Source: Candidatus Zhuqueibacterota bacterium
GTDB lineage: Bacteria > KSB1 > UBA2214
Direction: 5' to 3'
Assembly: GCA_022706175.1 (NCBI GenBank)
Contig: JAKJDB010000145.1
Location: forward strand, 1 to 6,727
DNA: 6,727 bases
A model generated the notes under the pieces. The model saw nothing but the letters and a program-made list of their open reading frames with translations. It searched no databases and was not told the origin of the DNA. Of this stretch, positions 1 through 6,115 are shown piece by piece (the first letter of the stretch is position 1; each line of letters begins with the position of its first letter). The translations under genes were made by a program, and so were the position numbers.

Positions 1-1
1 C

Positions 2-1270
2 GCGGCGCCGACCAGCGGTCCGGCCCCGTTGACCGTGAGTCTGACGGACCAATCCACCGGTCAGCCGAACGCTTGGACCTGGGATTTCGGCGACGGCGAG
101 CAGAGCCACGAACAAAATCCGTCTCACGTATACACGACGCCCGGCGTCTACAGCGTCAGCCTCGCCGTAGCCAATGCCTGCGGCTCCGGCTCCGTGGTCA
201 AAGAAAATCTGATTCAAGCGGAACAGGTGATCGTGCCCGAATATGATTACGGCACAGCGGCGCTGCCCGTGGCCCGGCATCTCTGCCATCCAGCGACCAG
301 CATCGGAGCGGTGGTTACTGCGGAAACCGCATCCACAGACCTGTCGGAAAACGACGGCCTTGTTCTCAGCGATATGATGCCGGGGAAAAGCGCCAGCCTT
401 CGGGTGATGGTGAGCCAGAATGGTTTCATCAGCGCCTGGATCGACTATGACGGCAACACCGCTGATTGGGAGACGAATCCGCCCGATAACGTGGTGGCGG
501 CGCAGAGCATCGCCGCCGGAGTCGAAACCACTTTTACCTTCGACATCCCCGGCTCCGCCCCGGTCTCTGATCAACGATGGTTGCGCGTTCGCTACAGCGT
601 CGGTGCGCTTGCCGATGTCGCTGCAGCCATGGGCTTTTCAGACCAGGCGTTCGGAGAGGTGCAGGACTATCTGTTCGGATTGACGCCGGTTGAATTGAGC
701 GGCTTTACCGCGGTGAACAACCAGGGGGTCATCAAACTCGAATGGCGAACGCAGTCGGAAACGGAAAACCTGGGATTCCTGATGTACCGATCGGAAACGA
801 AGGACGGCGTCTATCAGCAGATCTCCGAAGGGATGATCCCCGGTGCCGGCACCACGGCCACAGCCCATGCCTATCTCTTTGAGGATCACAATACCACAGC
901 TAATCAAACCTATTATTATAAACTCGCGGATGTGGATTATAACGGGCGGATGCGCATGCACGGCCCGGTGGAAGTCATGGCCAGCGCGCCCTCGGAGTAC
1001 CGTCTCGAGCAAAACTATCCGAACCCATTCAATCCGGAGACACGGCTTTCGTTTTCGCTTAAAGAGGCGGGGTTCGCCACCTTGACCATCTTTAACCTGA
1101 ACGGACAGGAGATCCGCTCCCTGATAGCCAAGCATCTCAACGCCGGATCCCATTCCTGCAGTTGGGACGGCAAAGATCAGCACGGCCGCACCATGTCGTC
1201 CGGAACCTACCTCTATAAATTGCGGGTAAATGGATACGAAGTGACCAAAAAGATGGAATTCGTGAAATAG
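2..1270 (+). CDS. Secreted surface protein, 3' part: PKD, GEVED-like, FN3-like and T9SS type A sorting domains
   Basis: The frame is open to the left edge, so this is the C-terminal 422 residues of a longer protein; the TTG at 29 lies inside a PKD domain and is not a real start. Numbering from the first full codon, residues 1-70 form a PKD domain with the WDFGDG core (27-32) and the usual NPSHVY...PGVYSVSL strands. Residues 79-228 look like a GEVED domain: a DYG lead-in (82-84), the AWIDYDGN strand, and GEVQDY (218-223). Residues 229-332 resemble the FN3-like module that often begins PVELSxFTA. Residues 333-422 are a Por/T9SS type A sorting domain, with QNYPNPFNP from 337, an LxIFNLNGQEI strand, an SSGTYLYKL strand and a final lysine. 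In this family the tail directs passage through the outer membrane by the type IX system and is then usually removed. The binding or enzymatic role lies upstream of the window and cannot be stated. Domain calls are confident; the T9SS route is inferred, because related tails also occur in phyla with poorly studied secretion. Confidence 0.9.
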   Translation, partial: AAPTSGPAPLTVSLTDQSTGQPNAWTWDFGDGEQSHEQNPSHVYTTPGVYSVSLAVANACGSGSVVKENLIQAEQVIVPEYDYGTAALPVARHLCHPATSIGAVVTAETASTDLSENDGLVLSDMMPGKSASLRVMVSQNGFISAWIDYDGNTADWETNPPDNVVAAQSIAAGVETTFTFDIPGSAPVSDQRWLRVRYSVGALADVAAAMGFSDQAFGEVQDYLFGLTPVELSGFTAVNNQGVIKLEWRTQSETENLGFLMYRSETKDGVYQQISEGMIPGAGTTATAHAYLFEDHNTTANQTYYYKLADVDYNGRMRMHGPVEVMASAPSEYRLEQNYPNPFNPETRLSFSLKEAGFATLTIFNLNGQEIRSLIAKHLNAGSHSCSWDGKDQHGRTMSSGTYLYKLRVNGYEVTKKMEFVK

Positions 1271-1309
1271 GTTTTTCTTTCAGAAGAAATTAAAAGAACC
1301 ACGCAACAG

Positions 1310-1355
1310 CGCGACGGCGTCAGGTGTTGTTCTGCCGGCAGCCGTCGCGTTTTTT
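1310..1355 (+). terminator. Rho-independent terminator of the surface protein gene
   Basis: The arms 1310-1318 (CGCGACGGC) and 1341-1349 (GCCGTCGCG) pair perfectly over 9 bp around a 22-nt loop. A run of six T follows at 1350-1355. It begins 40 bp after the TAG stop at 1268-1270 and is oriented to end plus-strand transcription. The loop is longer than usual, but the stem is GC-rich and the T-run is in the right place. Confidence 0.75.
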
Positions 1356-1415
1356 ATTCCCCTTGAAGCCCTACCCTTTTTTCGGTCCGGAATATGGAAT
1401 CCGGCGGACGCCCCC

Positions 1416-1450
1416 AAAAAAAACGCCGGCGCTCGATGCGTCGGCGTTTT
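1416..1450 (-). terminator. Rho-independent terminator of the sugar kinase gene
   Basis: Read on the minus strand, the hairpin arms are 1446-1438 and 1432-1424: CGCCG pairs with CGGCG, then one mismatch, then four more pairs around a 5-nt loop. Eight T (complement of A at 1416-1423) follow directly, and four A precede the stem (complement of 1447-1450). The hairpin lies 50 bp beyond the kinase stop. It could also act weakly on plus-strand transcripts, where four T follow the stem, so it may back up the terminator at 1310-1355. Confidence 0.75.
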
Positions 1451-1499
1451 CACAACCGGGAAGAAGGCCTGCACGGGCGTGCGGGCTTACGGATGGGCG

Positions 1500-2582
1500 C
1501 TATCTCTGCACGCGCGCGGATCCTCCCTTGGCAAACGCTTCCACCTCGGGCAATTTGGCCAGACTGATATCACCGGGAAAAGTGGTAAGCAGAGCGCCAT
1601 GCGCCCAGCCAAGACGGAGCGCCTGTTCCGGCGTCTTGCCGGTGATCAGGCCATAGAGCAGACCGGAGGCAAATCCGTCTCCACCGCCGATACGGTCTAT
1701 GACGTCCAGTTGGCAGGTGGGGCTGACAAAGCGCTGGCCGTCCAACCACAACACGGCGCCCCAATCGTGCCGATTGGTAGAGTGCACTTCGCGCAGAGTG
1801 GTGGCCACCATCTTGATGTTGGGGAACTGCTCCACCACTTTTTCGATCATCTGAAAAAATGTGTCCGAATCCAGCTTGGATTTGGCGGCGACCTCAGGGC
1901 CGCTGATGCCGAGACCCAGCTGCAAGTCCTCTTCATTGCCGATGAGTGCGTCGACCTGGCCGACGATGCGGCGCAGCACCGACTGCGCCTTTTGCAGGCC
2001 GCCGATCGGAGCCCAAAGTTTGGCCCGATAGTTCAGATCAAATGAATTGATGGCGCCCGCCGCATGAGCCGCCTGCATGGCTTCGATGATCAGCTCAGAG
2101 GTGGTCTCAGACAGAGCGGCGAAAATGCCGCCGGAATGAAACCAGCGCACGCCGGGTGTGAACAGGGCTTTCCAGTCGAAATCCCCGGGCTTGAGCAGCG
2201 CCCCCGCCTCATTGGAGCGATTATAAAAAACAACCGGCGGCCGCACGCCCTGACCGCGATCGCTGTAGACCGTGGCGATATTGGGGCCGCGCACGCCGTC
2301 ATGGTCGAACCATTTGTAAAACGGGGTCACCCCGGTCTCGCGAATGCGGCCCTGCACCAATTCACCGATGCCGTACCGCACCATGGCGGTGGCGATGCCG
2401 GTCTTTAGTCCGAAACAATCAGAGAGATTCGCCGCCACGTTATACTCTCCGCCGGAGACATGGATGTCAAAGGTACGTGCCTTGCGAAACGGAATAATGC
2501 CGGGATCCAGTCGATGCACTACCGCTCCCAGGGAGAGAAAATCCAATCCGCAGCCGTCTTGTCGAATGTTCAATCCGCTCAT
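1500..2582 (-). CDS. kdgK: PfkB-family sugar kinase, probable 2-keto-3-deoxygluconate kinase
   Basis: This is a 360-residue, apparently intact ribokinase/PfkB-fold kinase, predicted to be cytoplasmic. Visible motifs are the N-terminal sugar-binding GGEYNVAAN (44-52), FDLNYRAKLW (181-190, matching the DxNxRxxLW stretch seen in KDG kinases), NEED (216-219, the NxxE metal/phosphate motif), and the C-terminal anion-hole signature DRIGGGDGF (296-304), in which Asp302 is the expected catalytic base. PGD at 336-338 is also typical of the group. The expected reaction is ATP-dependent phosphorylation of 2-keto-3-deoxygluconate to KDPG, which feeds the Entner-Doudoroff pathway and uronate/pectin breakdown. 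The ATG start is supported by GAGG (minus strand, 2593-2590) with a 7-nt spacer. No KDPG aldolase or uronate gene is in view, so context does not confirm the substrate; fructokinase or another PfkB sugar kinase remains possible. The family is sure, the substrate is moderately sure. Confidence 0.85.
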   Translation of the reverse strand: MSGLNIRQDGCGLDFLSLGAVVHRLDPGIIPFRKARTFDIHVSGGEYNVAANLSDCFGLKTGIATAMVRYGIGELVQGRIRETGVTPFYKWFDHDGVRGPNIATVYSDRGQGVRPPVVFYNRSNEAGALLKPGDFDWKALFTPGVRWFHSGGIFAALSETTSELIIEAMQAAHAAGAINSFDLNYRAKLWAPIGGLQKAQSVLRRIVGQVDALIGNEEDLQLGLGISGPEVAAKSKLDSDTFFQMIEKVVEQFPNIKMVATTLREVHSTNRHDWGAVLWLDGQRFVSPTCQLDVIDRIGGGDGFASGLLYGLITGKTPEQALRLGWAHGALLTTFPGDISLAKLPEVEAFAKGGSARVQR

Positions 2583-2660
2583 CAGTTCACCTCGATAAAT
2601 GATTCACTGGTCGAAAAATTAAAGGTACATAAAATTAATTTCATATCCAACTTTTTCCAC
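2583..2660 (-). promoter_or_regulatory. AT-rich leader upstream of the kinase, possible promoter
   Basis: The 78 bp before the kinase ATG are strikingly AT-rich for this GC-rich window, especially 2603-2650. This is the composition expected of a promoter and 5' leader. I could not find a -35/-10 pair with good consensus and spacing; the best -35-like hexamer, TTGGAT, has no matching -10 at 16-18 bp. The stretch ends in the Shine-Dalgarno context ATCGAGG (2596-2590). The kinase may have its own promoter here or be read through from the ligase. Confidence 0.35.
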
Positions 2661-2661
2661 G

Positions 2662-2699
2662 CCTCGCCGGCTGAGCCCCCCTGCGCCCGCGCGGCGAGG
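2662..2699 (-). other. GC-rich hairpin between ligase and kinase, without a T-run
   Basis: CCTCGCCG at 2662-2669 is the exact reverse complement of CGGCGAGG at 2692-2699, giving an 8-bp perfect stem around a 22-nt GC-rich loop. It starts 37 bp beyond the ligase stop codon. No T-run follows on the minus strand, so it does not fit a standard intrinsic terminator. It could be a 3'-end stabilising structure, a partial attenuator or chance in GC-rich DNA. Confidence 0.4.
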
Positions 2700-2735
2700 G
2701 CGTGACGCCTCGGCGCCGTCCTCACCGTCTGCGCC

Positions 2736-4448
2736 TCATTGGGTGCGTTGGTCGGCATAGCCGGGCACATACTCGGCGCGTTTGATCTTATTGGTCGGCG
2801 TTTTAATAAAGGGCGAAGACTGCTCGATGACGCGGTTGATCTTGGAAAAGGCCGGCAGCTGCTCGTTGACCTGACGGCGTACACTCTCGAGAATCGTAGA
2901 GATATCCTCGGCAATGGCGGTCTCGTCCTGGTTCTGATGCAACGTTTCGATGTACCCGTAATTGGGATAGATGCGGGCGACCAGCTGATGGTCGAGCATA
3001 TAGACCAGCGCTTCCTCGACAAAACGGTTCTCCGCGAGCTTGGCCTCGATCACCTCGGGATAGATGTTTTCTCCGGAGGAGCCGACGATAACGTTTTTAG
3101 ACCGGCCGGTGATGAACAAAAATCCATCTTTATCCAGATAGCCGCGATCGCCGCTGATGAACCATCCGTCGGAAGTCAGCGCCTTGGCCGTCGCCTCTTT
3201 ATTCTTGTAATACCCTTTCATCACCTGCGGGCCCCGTATCCAGATCTCCCCGATCCCGGTCGACGGATCCGGATCCTGAATCTTGATCTGCGTATCGGTG
3301 ACGGCGTGCCCCGGGGATCCCATCTTTTGTTCGCGCATGGAAGAAAAGGTGACCAGCGGGCTGCACTCGCTCAGGCCGTAGCCGCAGCAGTAGGGGATGC
3401 CGCCCTGTTTCATGAACGTCTCCACCTCGGGTGAAAAGGCGGCGCCGCCGATGATCACGCAACGAAGGCGCCCGCCCAGCGCCTGATAGACTTTTTTTCC
3501 GACGATTTTGTAGAGCAATCGCTTCGTGGCTGCGGTTTTCGACAGCAGCCGAAGAACCGCGCTCTTTGCGATAATAGGCATCACTTGTTTGTGATATATC
3601 TTTTCGAACACCAGCGGCACGGCGCCGAGGATCGTCGGGCGCACCTGCTGCAAAGCGGACATGAGCACTTTGGGAGACGGCGGTTTGTTGAAGAAATAGA
3701 TGCAGGACCCGCAATAGATGATCGACAGGAATCCGGACGTGGAGCCGAACGCATGCGCCATGGGCAGAATAGAGAGGATCACGCTGTTGCGGTCAATGAC
3801 CTTGATGAGGTCCGGCCCCTCGAACAGATTGCTGACCAGGTTCTTGTGGGTCAGCATCACGCCCTTGGAGTGACCGGTGGTGCCGGAGGTGTAAAGGATC
3901 TCCGCCAGATCCTCCTCTTGAATCGCCGCCTTGGATAAGCCCTGCCCTTTGGACCGGGCTTTGAGCACCTTCTCCGGCAGATGATGCAGCTGAGTCCACA
4001 GTCCGGACTTTGGTTTGCCCTTGCGGGCATAAAATGAAAAATCATTCAGGCTGATGACCAGGGGCACCCGTTCCAGCACCGGCAGGTTCAGCGAATGATA
4101 CAGCGATTCGGCGATAAACGCGGCCTTGGCTTCCGAGTGCGTGAGGATGTGATCGATGTCGGTCTCCGGAAACTCTTCCAGTATCGGAACCGCCACGGCG
4201 CCTGAGGTCATGATCGCCATATAGGCGATGGCCCATTGGGGAGAAGAGTTGCCGAGAAGCACCACTTTATCCTGTTTCTGGATGCCCCATTGTTCCATAG
4301 CGTCTTTAAGAACCTGCACGCGCCGGGCAAACTCGTCATAGGTGAAGGGTTCTTCCCCCACCGAAGCGAGCGCCGGACGTGCGCCGTACTCTTGGATCAC
4401 TTTGTTAAAAAAGACATCCAACGTATAACGCGATAGACCGAATTTCAT
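2736..4448 (-). CDS. AMP-forming long-chain acyl-CoA synthetase (FadD/FAA1-like)
   Basis: This adenylate-forming enzyme activates a carboxylic acid, probably a long-chain fatty acid, to acyl-AMP and then to acyl-CoA. From the chosen start it has 570 residues. Visible core motifs are YTSGTTGHSKG (186-196, phosphate-binding loop), GYGLSECSP (356-364, adenine/acyl pocket), SGD (432-434, ribose-binding Asp434), GRSKNVIV (448-455) with GENIYP (459-464) at the domain hinge, and TPTNKIKR near the C-terminus, where Lys554 is the expected adenylation lysine. All expected catalytic elements are present, so it should be active. The frame stays open to an ATG at 4571, but I chose the ATG at 4448: GAGG (4458-4455) precedes it with a 6-nt spacer, the protein then begins in normal family style, and a terminator and promoter occupy the longer version. 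Chain length is not readable from sequence, and other acyl or aryl substrates are possible. The kinase follows 153 bp downstream on the same strand. Confidence 0.9.
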   Translation of the reverse strand: MKFGLSRYTLDVFFNKVIQEYGARPALASVGEEPFTYDEFARRVQVLKDAMEQWGIQKQDKVVLLGNSSPQWAIAYMAIMTSGAVAVPILEEFPETDIDHILTHSEAKAAFIAESLYHSLNLPVLERVPLVISLNDFSFYARKGKPKSGLWTQLHHLPEKVLKARSKGQGLSKAAIQEEDLAEILYTSGTTGHSKGVMLTHKNLVSNLFEGPDLIKVIDRNSVILSILPMAHAFGSTSGFLSIIYCGSCIYFFNKPPSPKVLMSALQQVRPTILGAVPLVFEKIYHKQVMPIIAKSAVLRLLSKTAATKRLLYKIVGKKVYQALGGRLRCVIIGGAAFSPEVETFMKQGGIPYCCGYGLSECSPLVTFSSMREQKMGSPGHAVTDTQIKIQDPDPSTGIGEIWIRGPQVMKGYYKNKEATAKALTSDGWFISGDRGYLDKDGFLFITGRSKNVIVGSSGENIYPEVIEAKLAENRFVEEALVYMLDHQLVARIYPNYGYIETLHQNQDETAIAEDISTILESVRRQVNEQLPAFSKINRVIEQSSPFIKTPTNKIKRAEYVPGYADQRTQ

Positions 4449-4519
4449 GATCAGCCTCGATGCAATGGTATCCTCTCCAATCCGCGGCAGAGACCGCAGA
4501 ACGCAATAGTTCAAGGTAG

Positions 4520-4548
4520 ATATTACAAGAATCCACAGAAAAAGACAA
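4520..4548 (-). promoter_or_regulatory. Sigma70-like promoter of the acyl-CoA ligase
   Basis: On the minus strand, TTGTCT (4548-4543, 4 of 6 to TTGACA) and TAATAT (4525-4520, 4 of 6 to TATAAT) are separated by exactly 17 bp. The site lies just after the probable terminator at 4553-4572 and would give a leader of roughly 65 nt before the ATG at 4448. The match is moderate. If the organism's main sigma factor uses the Bacteroidetes-type TAnnTTTG element, the true promoter may be placed slightly differently. Confidence 0.45.
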
Positions 4549-4552
4549 GGGG

Positions 4553-4572
4553 AAAAACCGCGCGGCCGCACG
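4553..4572 (-). terminator. Probable rho-independent terminator after the PAP2 gene
   Basis: On the minus strand CGTGC (4572-4568), loop GGCC and GCGCG (4563-4559) form a short 5-bp stem with one G-T pair, followed after one G by five T (4557-4553). It lies about 50 bp beyond the PAP2 stop and directly before the ligase promoter-like site, as expected at a boundary between transcription units. The stem is short, so efficiency is uncertain. Confidence 0.5.
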
Positions 4573-4623
4573 CAAGGGCTGGAAACGTCGCAGAACGCCT
4601 GCGCTGTGAAGCCGGCCGGCGCA

Positions 4624-5439
4624 TTACCAGGTGAGCGCCACCCCCACCCGGTCAGCGGAACAGACGAGATGCCAGCGGCGGCCGGCTTGGGCCTGGGAGG
4701 CTGTTACCGGTTTGCGCATGACCTGGGCGCCAACCCAGCAGCCTATAGCGCTGCCGAGGAAAACGTCGGAAAACCAGTGCACATGATGGTAGAGGCGCGC
4801 CCCGGCGATCACCCCGGCAGAGCCATAGCAGAGGATTTTACACCAGGCATCCTCCGTTGAACCAGCCCACACTGTGGCGGCGGCAAAGGAGAGAGCGGCA
4901 TGGCCGCTGGGCAGAGAGGACAAGTCGTCCTGAAATGTGAAGGGTTTGAAGAACAGCTGGCTGTCGCCTGCGCTGGGGCGCCGGCGACCGATCGCTGCCT
5001 TACCGGCTGCTATTATCATGGCGGAATAGATGCACGCCTGAGTGGCGCGCAGACCGGCCCTACGCCAGCCGGGCTGGTCAAACGCCAGCCCCACGGCATA
5101 AAGGCCGCCGGTCGCCAGCAGGGTATAGCCGTTGCCGTAAAAGCGATCCAGTTTGAACAAATGATCGTTGAAGGATGAACGCTGGCGTTGTGCAAAGCGG
5201 CGGATGTCCTGGTCGACGGCGAACAGGGCGACGGTGGTGGTCAGCACAGCGGATGTGGCCAGCCACTGTCCAGTGGAAAAGTGCAGCGGCGCTTTGAGCA
5301 GGGCCACGCCGGTCTGCACACTGGCTGTAAAATCGCTGCACAGGACAGAGCCGACGGGCTCATTCTCAGGACCGGCGGCTAATGCGTTCAGTCTGAGAAT
5401 TAAAAAAAGCCACCCTCCTATGCGCCATCGAGTTTGCAT
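4624..5439 (-). CDS. PAP2-family (type 2 phosphatidic acid phosphatase) exported or membrane phosphatase
   Basis: The three signature motifs of the PAP2/acid phosphatase superfamily are complete. Numbering from the ATG at 5439, they are KX6RP (Lys147...Arg154-Pro155), PSGH (177-180) and RX5HX3D (Arg215, His221, Asp225). The two histidines and the aspartate are the catalytic residues of a histidine-phosphoenzyme mechanism. Family substrates are lipid phosphates such as phosphatidate, undecaprenyl pyrophosphate or phosphatidylglycerophosphate; which one applies here cannot be read. The N-terminus resembles a signal peptide (hydrophobic IGGWLFLIL, small residues LNALAA before GPENEP), though an arginine interrupts it. 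Hydrophobic stretches around residues 60-75, 105-122, 135-147, 181-193 and 204-240 suggest membrane segments. The start is uncertain: the frame also opens with GTG at 5475, neither start has a well-spaced ribosome-binding site, and a hairpin abuts the GTG. It follows rnfA by 40-76 bp on the same strand and may be co-transcribed with it. Confidence 0.85.
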   Translation of the reverse strand: MQTRWRIGGWLFLILRLNALAAGPENEPVGSVLCSDFTASVQTGVALLKAPLHFSTGQWLATSAVLTTTVALFAVDQDIRRFAQRQRSSFNDHLFKLDRFYGNGYTLLATGGLYAVGLAFDQPGWRRAGLRATQACIYSAMIIAAGKAAIGRRRPSAGDSQLFFKPFTFQDDLSSLPSGHAALSFAAATVWAGSTEDAWCKILCYGSAGVIAGARLYHHVHWFSDVFLGSAIGCWVGAQVMRKPVTASQAQAGRRWHLVCSADRVGVALTW

Positions 5440-5478
5440 CGCCCTGTTCAAATCGATATCAAGTAGAATCCGCACGTG

Positions 5479-5502
5479 GGCCGATCCGGTTTCAGGACGG
5501 CC
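5479..5502 (-). other. Stable hairpin in the rnfA-PAP2 gap
   Basis: On the minus strand GGCCG (5502-5498) pairs with CGGCC (5483-5479), and the stem continues with TCC/GGA after a one-base bulge around a TGAAACC loop. No T-run follows, so it is not a standard terminator. It ends 3 bp before the possible GTG start at 5475, where it would hide the ribosome-binding region. It could act as an attenuator or RNA-processing site, or separate rnfA translation from the PAP2 gene. Confidence 0.4.
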
Positions 5503-5515
5503 GACCGCTTGCCTT

Positions 5516-6115
5516 TTATTTGACCATACCGGAAAAGCCGGTAAACGCCATGGCCAAAATGCCGGCGGTGATGAGGCCGATGGCAGCGCCGCGCATAGGG
5601 CCGGGAATGTCCGTCACCTCAAACCGCTCCCGGATTCCGGCAAAGATGATCAACGCCATGCCAAAGCCGAGGGCGCTGGCGAACGAAAAGATGATGGATT
5701 GCACCAGATTGTAATTCAATTTAATGCACAGAATCGCAATGCCGAGGACCGCGCAGTTGGTGGTGATGAGCGGCAGATAAATGCCCAGCGCATCGAACAA
5801 TCCTTTGGCATATTTGCGCATGAACAGCTCGACGAACTGCACCAGGCTGGCGATCACCAGGATGAATACGATGGTCTGCAGGTACTCCAGATGTAAGGGG
5901 TTCAGTATATACTTCTGAATCGGCCAGGTGACGATGGCGCACAAGGTCATGACAAAGGTCACGGCCATGGCCATGCCGGTGGCGGTCTCGATGGAATTGG
6001 AGACGCCCAGGTAAGGACAGATGCCGAGAAAACGAGAAAAAATGACATTGTTGATCATGATCGCGCTGAACAGCAGCGTGAGCATGGAGGCGATGGTCAT
6101 GGGTTCAGCGTTCAT
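5516..6115 (-). CDS. rnfA: Rnf complex subunit RnfA (integral membrane electron-transfer subunit)
   Basis: RnfA is one of the two inverted-topology, six-helix membrane subunits of the Rnf complex, which couples electron flow between ferredoxin and NAD+ to Na+ or H+ movement across the cytoplasmic membrane. The 199-residue protein matches the family along its whole length: FLGICPYLGVSNSIETA (29-45), LEYLQTIVFILVIASLVQF (76-94), LPLITTNCAVLG (114-125), and the ending ITAGILAMAFTGFSGMV. Cys33 and Cys121 are the paired half-membrane cysteines which, in solved Rnf/NQR structures, bind a [2Fe-2S] cluster together with the equivalents in RnfE. The NNxxxxxFLGxCP block fits RnfA better than NqrE. The ATG at 6115 has GAGGAGG (6130-6124) 8 nt upstream, inside the end of rnfE, and the stop and start overlap as ATGA, so translation is probably coupled. 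The start gives about eight more N-terminal residues than E. coli RsxA. No rnfB follows. Confidence 0.95.
   Translation of the reverse strand: MNAEPMTIASMLTLLFSAIMINNVIFSRFLGICPYLGVSNSIETATGMAMAVTFVMTLCAIVTWPIQKYILNPLHLEYLQTIVFILVIASLVQFVELFMRKYAKGLFDALGIYLPLITTNCAVLGIAILCIKLNYNLVQSIIFSFASALGFGMALIIFAGIRERFEVTDIPGPMRGAAIGLITAGILAMAFTGFSGMVK

Noticed and set aside
638..1183. Open frame of 181 codons on the minus strand
   Set aside because: It is antisense to the FN3-like and sorting domains of the surface protein, which are clearly coding on the plus strand.
1385..1410. Inverted repeat GTCCGGA...TCCGGCGGAC in the convergent gap
   Set aside because: It offers alternative weak pairings, has no T-run in either direction, and sits between two better terminators; no separate function can be supported.
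1271..1499. Possible small gene or RNA in the convergent gap
   Set aside because: The space is filled by two terminators. I saw no start with ribosome-binding site, no tRNA-like fold and no promoter.
1479..2045. Open frame of 188 codons on the plus strand
   Set aside because: It is antisense to the kinase and the translation shows no recognisable domain.
2739..3434. Long open frame on the plus strand (231 codons)
   Set aside because: It lies antisense to the well-recognised ligase gene and has no family resemblance; long antisense frames are expected in GC-rich coding DNA.
4449..4571. 41-residue hydrophobic N-terminal extension of the acyl-CoA ligase
   Set aside because: It overlaps a hairpin with T-run and a promoter-like site, lacks a ribosome-binding site, and does not look like the family; the ATG at 4448 is better supported.
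4611..4620. Perfect palindrome GCCGGCCGGC after the PAP2 stop
   Set aside because: It is short, without flanking T-run or second copy; likely chance in GC-rich DNA or a restriction-type palindrome.
5168..5896. Open frame of 242 codons on the plus strand across PAP2 and rnfA
   Set aside because: It runs antisense to two recognised genes and across their boundary, with no plausible protein features.
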